From an uncultured Aquimarina sp. (GTDB lineage: Bacteria > Bacteroidota > Bacteroidia > Flavobacteriales > Flavobacteriaceae), in NCBI GenBank assembly GCA_947492105.1, contig CANLMN010000026.1, positions 1-61,454 of the forward strand: DNA of 61,454 nucleotides, given 5' to 3'. Positions 53,870 through 61,454 of this stretch are shown here, in pieces. Position 1 is the stretch's first letter. Each line of letters opens with the position of its first letter. Below the pieces are notes generated by a model. It ran no database searches, was not told the origin of the DNA, and was given only the letters and a program-made list of their open reading frames with translations. Made by a program: the position numbers and the translations under genes.

Positions 53870-55198
53870 ATGCAATTCGGAATTGATCAACAAACTATTC
53901 GAGATATAGAACTATTTACAGATTCGAAAGAGTCATGCTCCATCGCAAGTTTTTTTGATGAGACAATGACTAAAGGGGGACAGGATTTTTTGTATCATCT
54001 ACTGCGTAGTCCTACTACAGATTTGACTTTGTTGGAAAATAGAAGAGCAATTATAGCGTATTTTCAAAATAGTGCATTGAAACTAGAAATTGATTCAAAA
54101 GAAATAGGATATATAGAAGATTATTTAAAACTAAATAAGGCATCACTATCTTCAAGTATTTTTAATAAGGTTTATAATGGTATCACTTATTTTTTTGATC
54201 AGAATGATGGTTATTGTTTGATACAAAAAGGAATAGAAAACTTGTTTTCGTTGTTTAGGAAACTGAGATGCTATATTCTGGCCTCTTTGGAATTACATAT
54301 TCCTGAGGTATTGCGTGAACAATTTGAGGAGATCATCAAATTCTTTGAGCTAGCGGAATACAAAAATATATTTGCAAAGAAAATGGAGAAAGTATCCTTT
54401 ATTATGCTCAATCGGTATGATCATAGTTTCAGGGAACGGCATTTGGATCAAATTCATAAAATAGTTGATATGCTTTATTCTTTTGATGCCTACCAATCAA
54501 TAGCAGGTGTCGCGAGTAAGGAAAACCTTTGTTGTCCCACGTATAACGAGCCATGTCAGCCAAAAATTCAAATCGAAGGTCTTTTTCATCCATTACTAAG
54601 AGATGCTATTCCGTACACAATTTGTACCAATGAATCATCTAATCTTTGTTTTTTGACAGGCTCTAATATGACAGGAAAATCTACTTTTTTGAAATCTATA
54701 AGCGTAGCAATTTATTTGGCTCATATCGGTTTTCCTATACCTGCTACAAAAATGGAAACGACCATTTTTAATGGATTGGTGGCTACAATTAACCTAGCTG
54801 ATACTAGTGCTGTAGGGTATAGTCATTTTTTTGATGAGGTAATCAGGGTCAAAGAAACGGCATTAAAATTGAAAGAAAAGGGGAGGATGTTTATTGTTTT
54901 TGATGAGCTTTTTAGAGGGACAAATGTGAATGATGCTTTAGAAGCATCTCTCTGGATTATCAAATCTTTTGCAAATATTAGGTCAAGTTGCTTTTATATT
55001 TCCACGCATATCACCGAAATCGAAAATGATTTAAAAATAAATGAAAACAATATTTACAAGTGTTTGAATTCCGAATTAGTTGATGGTGAATCTGTCTGTA
55101 ATCACAAACTTCAGAAAGATTTTTTGTACGGAGGGTTAGAATTACGAATCATAAAGAATGAAAAAATTATTGAACTATTAAATGCTATTGACAACTGA
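53870..55198 (+). CDS. Stand-alone MutS-like ATPase (no mismatch-binding domain)
   Basis: A 442-residue protein, about half the length of MutS. Residues about 10-230 correspond to the lever/core domain (DETMTKGGQDFLYHLLRSP). The ATPase domain (about 235-440) has Walker A GSNMTGKST, the Walker B-like FIVFDELFRGT and YISTHITEIE. The N-terminal mismatch-binding and connector domains of true MutS are absent, so a mismatch-repair role is doubtful. Such proteins are common in Bacteroidota; function unknown. A single-gene unit. Confidence 0.85.
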   Translation: MQFGIDQQTIRDIELFTDSKESCSIASFFDETMTKGGQDFLYHLLRSPTTDLTLLENRRAIIAYFQNSALKLEIDSKEIGYIEDYLKLNKASLSSSIFNKVYNGITYFFDQNDGYCLIQKGIENLFSLFRKLRCYILASLELHIPEVLREQFEEIIKFFELAEYKNIFAKKMEKVSFIMLNRYDHSFRERHLDQIHKIVDMLYSFDAYQSIAGVASKENLCCPTYNEPCQPKIQIEGLFHPLLRDAIPYTICTNESSNLCFLTGSNMTGKSTFLKSISVAIYLAHIGFPIPATKMETTIFNGLVATINLADTSAVGYSHFFDEVIRVKETALKLKEKGRMFIVFDELFRGTNVNDALEASLWIIKSFANIRSSCFYISTHITEIENDLKINENNIYKCLNSELVDGESVCNHKLQKDFLYGGLELRIIKNEKIIELLNAIDN

Positions 55199-55324
55199 TA
55201 ATAAGGCCAAAGTTTTGATCTCGATAGCAAGAAGACTTATTTAAATTTTGATTCTTGATATGTTATGATCTGCTCTGTTGGAGAAAATTAAAAATTTGTA
55301 GGTGATATAGCTTATTCTATTTCT

Positions 55325-55699
55325 CTATTCTCCCGAATTGGTAGTGAATAAAGCATTTAGGAATTGTTGAAAAAGTGCCTTTTCTTCTTGCGTTAATTGT
55401 GAAGAATCGGCAGGAGGCATAACAATGTTAGAGGTGGAATTAATTCGTGTTAACATTTGAGCTATGGATGATTTTGTTTTTTCAAAATTATCATAGCGAT
55501 TGGTTCCTTCCAAATGGAATATATGACAAGAGATACATTTGTTTTCTATAACCTCTTTAAGTTCCGAATTATAGATCTGTCTTGCTTCTTGATCATTGGT
55601 TTGATATAATTCCTCAACATTCGTAGAAGTACAACTGCCAAAAAATACACTCAGTGAAACGCCTAAAAAAGCACTTATTTTTTGATAACTAGATGACAT
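55325..55699 (-). CDS. Lipoprotein with one c-type heme motif
   Basis: A 124-residue protein. The lipoprotein signal (VFFGSCTSTN) and one CxxCH site (NKCISCHIFH, about 52-61) mark a monoheme c-type cytochrome in the periplasm. A distal Met ligand may lie in NIVMPPADSSQLTQEEKA. It overlaps the OB-fold gene by 25 bases and is the last of the minus-strand operon from 57572. The chemistry is unknown. Confidence 0.8.
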   Translation of the reverse strand: MSSSYQKISAFLGVSLSVFFGSCTSTNVEELYQTNDQEARQIYNSELKEVIENKCISCHIFHLEGTNRYDNFEKTKSSIAQMLTRINSTSNIVMPPADSSQLTQEEKALFQQFLNALFTTNSGE

Positions 55700-56055
55700 T
55701 TTTTTAAACTTATTTCGTTAAACATTTCGTCAAAACCTGTGTATATACCTTTTATACTTACTGTTTGCCCTTTTTGGATGTTTTTTTTTGCTAGAAGCTC
55801 ACACTTTATACCACCATTTAAGATAACGATACTACTTTCGTCACTATCTTCAATTTCACTTATAACTCCTTTTACCTCGATAATTTTATCAATATGTGGT
55901 TGAACAATTTTGGGGTTTTTAGTAAGATCTTTGGCTTCAAAATAAAGTTCTGCTGTAGCCTTCTGAACATCTATACTTGGTTTGTTATAAAGGTAATATG
56001 CGTAAAAACTAGCACTTGCAATAACGACTAAAACCAAAAAGAATGCTTTTTTCAT
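55675..56055 (-). CDS. Small OB-fold (tRNA_anti-like) membrane-anchored protein
   Basis: A 126-residue protein: an N-terminal membrane anchor (AFFLVLVVIASASFYAYYLY), then an OB-fold-like domain (about 50-122) with KIIEVKGVISEIEDSD, IVILNGGIKCELL and GQTVSIKGIYTGF, as in the tRNA_anti-like family. Function unknown. It lies between YceI and the cytochrome gene, 1 base after the YceI stop. Confidence 0.75.
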   Translation of the reverse strand: MKKAFFLVLVVIASASFYAYYLYNKPSIDVQKATAELYFEAKDLTKNPKIVQPHIDKIIEVKGVISEIEDSDESSIVILNGGIKCELLAKKNIQKGQTVSIKGIYTGFDEMFNEISLKKCHLVIKK

Positions 56056-56056
56056 T

Positions 56057-56605
56057 TTATTTCGATTTTTTGTAATGTGCGTTTACGGTAACCACTATAT
56101 CTTCGCTTATTTTTTCTTTTACTATTGCAGGGATTCGTATTTGATAAGTATCCAAATTCATCTTGAAATTGGAGGTTATATTTATTGTATGATCATCATT
56201 TACGATCACTTTGGCAACCGTCTTGATTGATTGTTCAACACCGTGAAAATTCATTTTTCCCTGTATCGAAACGTCGTACATTCCTACTTTATTTAGATCA
56301 ATGTTCTCTATGATACGTCCTTTGAATTTTGCGCTAGGGTATGTTTCAGAATTGACATATTTTTCATTAAAATGTTCTTCCATCAACGCTTTTTCAAACC
56401 TAAAAGATTTTAAAAGGGCATTAAAAGCTATCGTCTTGGTATCTGAGATGAGAATACTAGCAACTTGCGTATTCTTAGCAGAAAAGGCCTCTGTGTCTGT
56501 TTTTGACTCAAAAGTTACTTTTGCCGTTCTCGTAATCAGCTTTTCTTGTGCATGAACAAAGTGTAATAAGACCAATGAGATTATAAATAGAAGCTTCTTT
56601 TTCAT
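56057..56605 (-). CDS. YceI-family periplasmic lipid-binding protein
   Basis: A 182-residue protein with a signal peptide (LFIISLVLLHFVHAQ). The body has the YceI lipocalin-like pattern: VTFESKTDTEAFSAKNTQ, YVNSETYPSAKFKGRII and MNFHGVEQSIKTVAKV. YceI binds polyprenoid or similar lipids. It is followed by the OB-fold and cytochrome genes and preceded by the DUF5777 gene. Confidence 0.85.
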   Translation of the reverse strand: MKKKLLFIISLVLLHFVHAQEKLITRTAKVTFESKTDTEAFSAKNTQVASILISDTKTIAFNALLKSFRFEKALMEEHFNEKYVNSETYPSAKFKGRIIENIDLNKVGMYDVSIQGKMNFHGVEQSIKTVAKVIVNDDHTINITSNFKMNLDTYQIRIPAIVKEKISEDIVVTVNAHYKKSK

Positions 56606-56654
56606 GTTCTTTTTTTAGTAAAGCACCAAGAGGTATCCTGTGTACTTTGATTGA

Positions 56655-57572
56655 TTATAGATTAAATTCTCTCAAAATGCTAAATCCGAAGTTAATGTCT
56701 CTGTCAAAGAAATTTCCATTTTGGTTTAGCGCAAATTTTCCTGGATGCAGTGCAAATGCATTCGTGAAATATAATTGAAATACGTGCCCTCCAGTTTCAA
56801 TATCAAAACCAATAGTAAGTGCGTCGTTGTTGATGGTATGGGTATCAAAAGTTGGAATGGTGTAAAAATATTCTAGATTTAAAGAAGTGGAGCGTGTAAC
56901 CATATATCTTCCGCCAATGCCTAGACTGTATATATTGTTAGGATCGTCTTTTGTATCTGTTAGATTTCTATGGACATAAGTGGGCGAAATTTGAAGCGAT
57001 AGTTTGTTGTTAAATTTTCTACTAATTAACACTTGATGTATATAATCTATGCGTCCTATAAAATTATTATTGCGTTCTTCGGGAACGTATCTTCTGGATT
57101 TATAGTCAATATTACCGAAGTAGGAGAGTGAAAAAGGAAGACCATCTTTTGTTTTTTGTCGTATTAGACTCAATTTGGCACTTGTAGAATATGTTTTGTC
57201 AGGTTTATTTGATCTGGATAAGCCTAATTGGATGTAGTCTGTCAATCCATATTCAAAACTGATGTGCATGTTATTTAAGTTATCTAGACCAAAAAAATTG
57301 TCGATACCTTTGATTTTACTGAATACATGAGATATTCTAAAATGTAATTGTTCATTCCTAACTCGTTCTGTAGATTGCCCTAATAACAGCCTAGTAGATT
57401 TGAATGTGGCGATGACATCAGTATTTTCTTTGGTAGTGATTGCGTCTAATTCATCAAATAAGTCATCCTCTTTTTGTTCCGTTTCTTGAGCCTGAGCAGC
57501 ACCCGTTAGCGGTATAAGTGATGTAAGTGAAAATATAAATACAAATGATTTTTTTAATAATTTTTGATTCAT
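56655..57572 (-). CDS. DUF5777-type beta-barrel protein
   Basis: A 305-residue protein with a signal peptide (FVFIFSLTSLIPLTGAAQAQ). The mature part (about 50-305) has alternating amphipathic strands ending in an aromatic (for example YIQLGLSRSNKPDKTYS and IYSLGIGGRYMV, with INFGFSILREFNL at the end), as expected for an outer-membrane beta-barrel. DUF5777 is the best recollection. First gene of the operon with YceI, the OB-fold protein and the cytochrome. Confidence 0.75.
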   Translation of the reverse strand: MNQKLLKKSFVFIFSLTSLIPLTGAAQAQETEQKEDDLFDELDAITTKENTDVIATFKSTRLLLGQSTERVRNEQLHFRISHVFSKIKGIDNFFGLDNLNNMHISFEYGLTDYIQLGLSRSNKPDKTYSTSAKLSLIRQKTKDGLPFSLSYFGNIDYKSRRYVPEERNNNFIGRIDYIHQVLISRKFNNKLSLQISPTYVHRNLTDTKDDPNNIYSLGIGGRYMVTRSTSLNLEYFYTIPTFDTHTINNDALTIGFDIETGGHVFQLYFTNAFALHPGKFALNQNGNFFDRDINFGFSILREFNL

Positions 57573-58569
57573 TTAGCGATTGTTATAGATCAATACATGA
57601 CATGAGCTTTGGTATCAAACAAACTCTATTGCATGGCAATCTTCTTTTGATACTATTTATTTTCATTATTAGATTTGGTACAATTTTTTTTTACTTTTAA
57701 GAGGTATAGCTATTACAAAGTCGTAGTTACAGATGTAGTATTTTTTAGATAAAGGATACAAAACATATAACAGCTTTTGTAATAAAGGAATTTCTTTTCA
57801 TTTATAGAGAGTTTTTTTTAGCTCCATAAATAAAACTATACGGATAACTTTATGTCTATATTTTGTCGTGCTAAAGCTAAGAATCCTTACCTTTTTTTTT
57901 AAGTATTGTTGGCAGAGCTGAAAAACTGATAGTTGTGTGTATGTTAGCTTGAAGTTATACTACTACAGGGAGATGTTTTTACAAGAATATCACTTTGTTT
58001 GATGAAAAACTGATACGGTGATACTTTATGACGTTTTTGTTATACCAATTAAAATATAATTGTAACCCAAAATAGTTTGAACCATAAAATTTAAGTATGG
58101 CCGTAACGTGGTTAGTGTTTTTAGAATATAGAAAATCATTAATGTAAATACTAAGGAGGGAGTGTTTGGTTACATTTATATGCAAAACACTACTTCAAAA
58201 CCTTGCTCCTTATATGCTTGTTTTTAAATTTATTCATAGTTATAAGTAACGTAGCTTATAGGTTTCAAAAAAGTCTATTTTTTTTGAAACATACCCAAAA
58301 CTTATTGCTCTAGTAGTGGTTCGGATATGGGTGGTGGTAACAAGGATAAAACGTGCTTACAAGTAGTTTAATAGGGTTAAGAAGTAATTCCCTAAATTAT
58401 TCTACCGTTGGGAGATGGGATATATTAATTGAAAACGCTAATTTAGATTCATATAACAAGAGCCTTATGATGGGTGACTATCACCTAAGGTTCTGTAAGA
58501 AGTTTGGGATGAAACTCCCCCTTACTTACTCGACTACTAAAACGTTGTTCATTATAAAAAAGTGATTTA
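57573..58569. other. Intergenic region with an R3 copy and a group II intron relic
   Basis: About 57600-58030 is AT-rich and empty. About 58042-58140 is an R3 copy (ATACCAATTAAAATATAATT, then GTAACCCAAAATAGTTTGAA). About 58320-58541 holds the 3' part of a group II intron. No gene is supported. Confidence 0.55.
58460..58541 (+). mobile_element. Group II intron 3' end (domains V and VI), relic
   Basis: 58460-58493 has the exact 34-base shape of domain V: GAGCCTTA / TAAGGTTC lower stem (with G-U), a two-base CC bulge, upper stem TGATGG / CTATCA, and the GNRA tetraloop GTGA. It begins with the catalytic AGC. Domain VI follows (GTAAG ... CTTAC around AGTTT / AAACT), then a TACTCGACTAC 3' end. No maturase gene lies directly upstream, so this is a truncated intron. 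Confidence 0.8.
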
Positions 58570-59685
58570 ATGAGTAAAATATTCTTAGGATTTGCAATCT
58601 CTGTATGCATATGTGTTTATCAAAAATCTGAGGCTCAAAATTTTGAAAAAGAAATTGACTTTTTCATTGATTCTCTTTATATCAAAAATCAGAAATCTAT
58701 TGGAATCTCTATACATATTGAATCTCCCAAAAAAGGAATATCTCATAATCATTCAATTGGTTATTCTGATAAAACACAAAAGCATAAACTAGAAACGAAT
58801 CAACCTGGTTTAATCGCAAGTAATATTAAGACTTTTGTGTCTGCAACAATTTTGGAATTAATAGAAAACGGTAAATTAAAAATTGACCAACCTATAGATC
58901 AACTTTTATCAAAAAAAACAATAGAGTTATTTAAATCTGACGGATACAAATTTCAAAATATTAGAGTTTTTCACTTGTTAAGTCATACTAGTGGTATAGG
59001 AAGTTATGTAGATGACGGATATATTGATTTTGTAAACAAAAACCCTACTCATAGGTGGACCAGACAAGAACAACTATTAAGAACAATAGAAGTTTCTGAC
59101 CCTTTAGGTGATGCAGGTATAGTTTTCAAATATGCAGATGTAAATTATCTACTGCTTACTGAAATTATACAAGAAATAACTGGTGAGCCTTTTTATAAAG
59201 CAATGAGAGATATATTAAATTACTCTAAGCTTGATATAAACGATTTATGGATGCCAACATTAGAAAAAAAGCCAGTGAAAACACCCAAGCTGATAAATCA
59301 ATATTGGAATACTTATCAATGGGATTCAAGTAAAATAGATATTTCTTGGGATTTGTACGGTGGAGGTGGAATTGCTTGTACCCCAGAAAACTTGTCCAAA
59401 TTTATTTATCAACTTTTCAACTACAAGATAATTCAAGATAAAAAAATACTTGATTTAATATACACAAAGGTTGAAGTAGAAAAACCTTGGACTCATCCTT
59501 ACTATATGGGAATATATGAAGAAAACTACAAAGAATTAAAAGGCTTTGGGCATGGAGGGTTTTGGGGTACAAAAGTCATTTATTTTCCTAAAATTGATAC
59601 CTCAATATCAATTTTTGTATTAGAAAGAGATAAAAAAGATTTACAAAAAATAATAATTGATAAAATAGTTGATATAATAAAATAA
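58570..59685 (+). CDS. Beta-lactamase-family serine hydrolase
   Basis: A 371-residue protein with a signal peptide (FAISVCICVYQKSEAQ). The class C / DD-peptidase fold is seen in ASNIKTFVSATILELIENGKL (the S-x-x-K motif as SNIK), HLLSHTSGIGSY, and KYADVNYLLLTEIIQEITGEPF (Y-A-D where Y-x-N is usual). The late GHGGFWGTKV replaces KTG. It is a secreted serine hydrolase, perhaps a peptidase or esterase; antibiotic resistance is not implied. It is followed 15 bases later by a direct repeat also found after the gene at 60589. Confidence 0.85.
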   Translation: MSKIFLGFAISVCICVYQKSEAQNFEKEIDFFIDSLYIKNQKSIGISIHIESPKKGISHNHSIGYSDKTQKHKLETNQPGLIASNIKTFVSATILELIENGKLKIDQPIDQLLSKKTIELFKSDGYKFQNIRVFHLLSHTSGIGSYVDDGYIDFVNKNPTHRWTRQEQLLRTIEVSDPLGDAGIVFKYADVNYLLLTEIIQEITGEPFYKAMRDILNYSKLDINDLWMPTLEKKPVKTPKLINQYWNTYQWDSSKIDISWDLYGGGGIACTPENLSKFIYQLFNYKIIQDKKILDLIYTKVEVEKPWTHPYYMGIYEENYKELKGFGHGGFWGTKVIYFPKIDTSISIFVLERDKKDLQKIIIDKIVDIIK

Positions 59686-59700
59686 ACTAAAGATAGTAAT

Positions 59701-59788
59701 GGCATATGGCGTGCCGCCGATAGGCTAACGCTATATGCTTGTTGACTGATCTGTCACTTGCATAAGGGGTAAAACGATTTTCGAGATG
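59701..59788 (+). repeat. Direct repeat after a single gene (copy 1)
   Basis: About 88 bases: GGCATATGGCGTG ... AACGCTATATGC (hairpin, 11-bp stem with one G-T pair), then GTTGACTGATCTGTCACTTG and CATAAGGGGTAAAACGATTT. Copy 2 is at 61107-61192. Both start within about 20 bases of a stop codon. Confidence 0.7.
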
Positions 59789-59895
59789 TATTTTATAAGC
59801 TAAAGATTAGCAGTTAGTAGAAGAAGATACCGCCTTTTTGTTTATAGATTTCAAGATTTAAAAGGCTTCTAGTTATTTAAAACTTTAAAAGCATG

Positions 59896-60240
59896 CTATC
59901 TACTAATTATTTCAGTTGAGTCCATAGCGATCCTGTATGGGCATAATGCCATAGACTTACTATTTGTATTTATGTAATCTAGCATAGGTTTGTATCCTTT
60001 TCGTTTAAGCCTAGAAAGCGTGATTGTTATTTTAAGAATAGGGCTTTGGGCTACTGCCCAGCCTCCCATTCTTGTACGACTCCATGCGTAGGCTTATCCG
60101 CTATCCTAGTCGAATGAGGTTTTTACGTTTCCTTTTCAAGTTTTTTCCAATCATGCCAAATACAGTATCGTAACCTTTTCTTGTGGACCTTACTATGATG
60201 TGCTAGCTTATCCAAATTACAACAGCCTTTATATCCGATT
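59896..60240 (-). pseudogene. Group II intron maturase C-terminus, frameshifted relic
   Basis: Reading the minus strand in all three frames gives pieces that join into the C-terminal domain of an intron-encoded reverse transcriptase/maturase: KKRLRYCIWHDWKKLEKE, then RKNLIRLG, then VVQEWEAGQ, then SPILKITITLSRLKRKGY with MLDYINTN. Family members carry the order CIWxxWK - RNLxxLG - W - SPIL - GYxSLxDYY. At least three frameshifts and internal stops separate the pieces, so it is dead. No domain V was seen after it on that strand, so it does not belong to the intron end at 58460. Confidence 0.7.
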
Positions 60241-60588
60241 CCTGTTCGCCAGTACCAACTACGTAGTCTGGCTTACTTTAGGGCATGGATCACTCCAAAC
60301 TACCTTGCCACTTACTTTGCTTACGGACACGACTCTGCGCATTAGGGACTTAAACCCCTTGGGACGTCCATATTAATGAACTATATTTACCATTCAAACA
60401 TACTGTATGATGCATATGTTCTCTATGGGATGCAAACGCACCATACAAGAGACGTTCTGTGTAATTCTCTACATCAGGAACCGATTAATTCCTCGAGCTA
60501 ACGGTTGAATGTTATAGTAAATTTGAAATTTAAAAAAATGACATTAGTCGAAATTTTGAAAAATAAACTAATCAAAAGATAAATCATT

Positions 60589-61089
60589 ATGATAAAACAA
60601 TTTTTAACAATAGCGACTGTAACAAGTTTAATCCTTACCTCTTGTCAAAACAACAAAAAGAACAACATCGAGAATAAGCAAAACTCTAACGAAATAGAGG
60701 TAAAAAAGGATCTTAAAATGCTAGATATACCATTCGTTATGACCAAAAATTACTTTGTAAAAAATGATGTAGAAAATATAGATAACCCTAAAATTGAAAC
60801 TACTGAAAAATTTAATGCAATTTTTGGAATAGCAACAACTATAGGAAAAGATGGGAAACCTACTGAGATAGATTTCTCCAAACAATATATAATAGCTGTT
60901 ATAAAACCCGAAACAAATTTAAGTACAACTTTAGAGCCTAGAACTTTGCAAAGAAATGATAAGGGGGAAATTATTTTAACCTATAAATATGTAACAGGAG
61001 AAAAACAATCCTATAGCACACGTCCAAATTTTGCTATTATTGTAGATAAATCTGAAAATGGAGATATCTTATTGAATGAAATTAAATAA
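60589..61089 (+). CDS. Lipoprotein of unknown function
   Basis: A 166-residue protein with a lipoprotein signal (SLILTSCQNNKK) and an Asn/Lys-rich linker. The body (about 45-160) is beta-rich (VMTKNYFVKNDVENIDN, QYIIAVIKPETNLS, RPNFAIIVDKS). No family recognised. It sits alone after the maturase relic and is followed by direct repeat copy 2, so it looks like an acquired single-gene unit. Confidence 0.65.
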   Translation: MIKQFLTIATVTSLILTSCQNNKKNNIENKQNSNEIEVKKDLKMLDIPFVMTKNYFVKNDVENIDNPKIETTEKFNAIFGIATTIGKDGKPTEIDFSKQYIIAVIKPETNLSTTLEPRTLQRNDKGEIILTYKYVTGEKQSYSTRPNFAIIVDKSENGDILLNEIK

Positions 61090-61106
61090 ACTATACACAA
61101 TAACTA

Positions 61107-61192
61107 GGCATATGGCGTGACGATAGGCAAACGTCATAAATCCTGTTAACTGATGCGCCACTTGCATAAGGGGAAAAACGATTTTGAAAATG
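61107..61192 (+). repeat. Direct repeat after a single gene (copy 2)
   Basis: GGCATATGGCGTGACGATAG, then GCAAACGTCAT, GTTAACTGATGCGCCACTTG and CATAAGGGGAAAAACGATTT. About 80% identical to copy 1 (59701-59788), with the same order and the same place relative to the gene before it. Confidence 0.7.
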
Positions 61193-61201
61193 CTATTTTG
61201 A

Positions 61202-61339
61202 GTGTTAAAAATAGTATTCTGCTATTGGTGTAGCAGTGTTTGTAGTATTGAATTAGCAGAGATGCTTAAAGAAAAATATGAAATTAAATCTATTGGAATG
61301 GGTTGTACGATTCAATCCGAAAAAGAATGTTACAATAGA
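61202..61339 (+). pseudogene. Short frame, probably a frameshifted relic
   Basis: A 45-codon frame from GTG (VLKIVFCYWCSS ... EMLKEKYEIKSIGMGC) ends in MLQ-stop. Removing one A from a run of six near 61320 would extend it to ECYNRLVNE and a stop at about 61355, so a single-base frameshift is likely. No family recognised. It lies right after direct repeat copy 2, as another cassette-like piece. Confidence 0.3.
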
Positions 61340-61454
61340 CTGGTTAATGAATAGCTCAAAGAAAAACACAACAACGGTGTTTTGACCCCTATAAAACAAG
61401 AGTAATCTTTTAAATTTCGATTATTAATTAAGCAGTTAATTTTTTCATTATAAT

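Larger units (their letters stand above)
59686..60588. other. Intergenic region with a direct repeat and a broken maturase
   Basis: 59701-59788 is direct repeat copy 1. 59896-60240 holds the maturase relic on the minus strand. About 60241-60520 is less AT-rich and structured, with no clear frame; it may be further intron sequence. No intact gene. Confidence 0.5.

Noticed and set aside
57979-58185. 68-residue minus-strand frame
   Set aside because: Lies over a copy of repeat R3 and has no recognisable protein features.
58353-58565. 70-residue plus-strand frame
   Set aside because: It overlaps the group II intron domains V and VI, which explain the sequence as RNA.
58570-59685. Antibiotic-resistance beta-lactamase
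   Set aside because: It has the fold and an SxxK motif, but the Y-x-N and KTG motifs are altered to Y-A-D and H-G-G, so resistance is not supported.
1-61454. CRISPR arrays, tRNA or rRNA genes
   Set aside because: No regular repeat-spacer pattern and no cloverleaf or rRNA sequence was recognised by eye. A tRNAscan-SE run would settle the tRNA question.

Overview
The window is AT-rich chromosomal DNA from a member of the Bacteroidota, most likely a marine Flavobacteriaceae of the Aquimarina type. This rests on the many lipoprotein signal peptides, TAnnTTTG-type -7 boxes, a Rho with a long Asn-rich insert, families typical of the phylum (DUF4293, DUF5777, ECF sigma with a membrane anti-sigma partner) and a Flavo-1-like RNA element. 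The exact genus is inference. No rRNA, tRNA, CRISPR array or complete IS element was seen.

Layout. 0-7 kb: a beta/gamma-crystallin lipoprotein; a TPR-CHAT caspase-like protein and a subtilisin lipoprotein on the minus strand; and, divergent from them, an ECF sigma factor with a membrane TPR anti-sigma partner. 7-27 kb: mostly single housekeeping or redox genes (fatty acid hydroxylase, msrA, rho, HEXXH lipoprotein protease, YfcE-like phosphodiesterase, murQ, purB, DoxX, thioredoxin, HxlR regulator with a 34-bp palindromic operator and azoreductase, a double-glutaredoxin thioredoxin reductase fusion, a PqiA-like protein). They are separated by long intergenic stretches rich in short dispersed inverted repeats.

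27-53.5 kb: a large cobalamin (vitamin B12) region. The plus-strand run is cobW, cobO/pduO, cobI, cobJ-cobH fusion, bluB, cobL (cbiET), cbiG-cobM fusion, cobK, a zinc-finger protein of unknown role, a Flavo-1-like RNA, cbiD, a NicO/UreH-like metal transporter, a ChlI-ChlD-like AAA/VWA subunit, cobB and cobN. A minus-strand operon behind a textbook cobalamin riboswitch encodes a 2Fe-2S protein, an NAD(P)-binding protein and a long-form CbiX. Another minus-strand operon carries cobQ, the threonine-phosphate decarboxylase and cbiB. The set mixes cobalt-early markers (cbiX, cbiG, cbiD; no cobG, cobZ or cobF seen) with cobalt-late and oxygen-linked ones (cobN with its AAA/VWA partner, bluB). The nucleotide-loop genes cobU, cobS and cobT are not in the window.

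53.8-57.6 kb: a MutS-like ATPase and a minus-strand operon for a predicted outer-membrane protein (DUF5777), YceI, an OB-fold protein and a c-type cytochrome lipoprotein. 57.6-61.4 kb: an accessory stretch with a group II intron relic (domains V and VI), a broken intron maturase on the other strand, and two single genes (a beta-lactamase-family serine hydrolase and a lipoprotein). Each of the two is followed by a copy of the same ~85-bp direct repeat, which looks like cassette-style acquisition.
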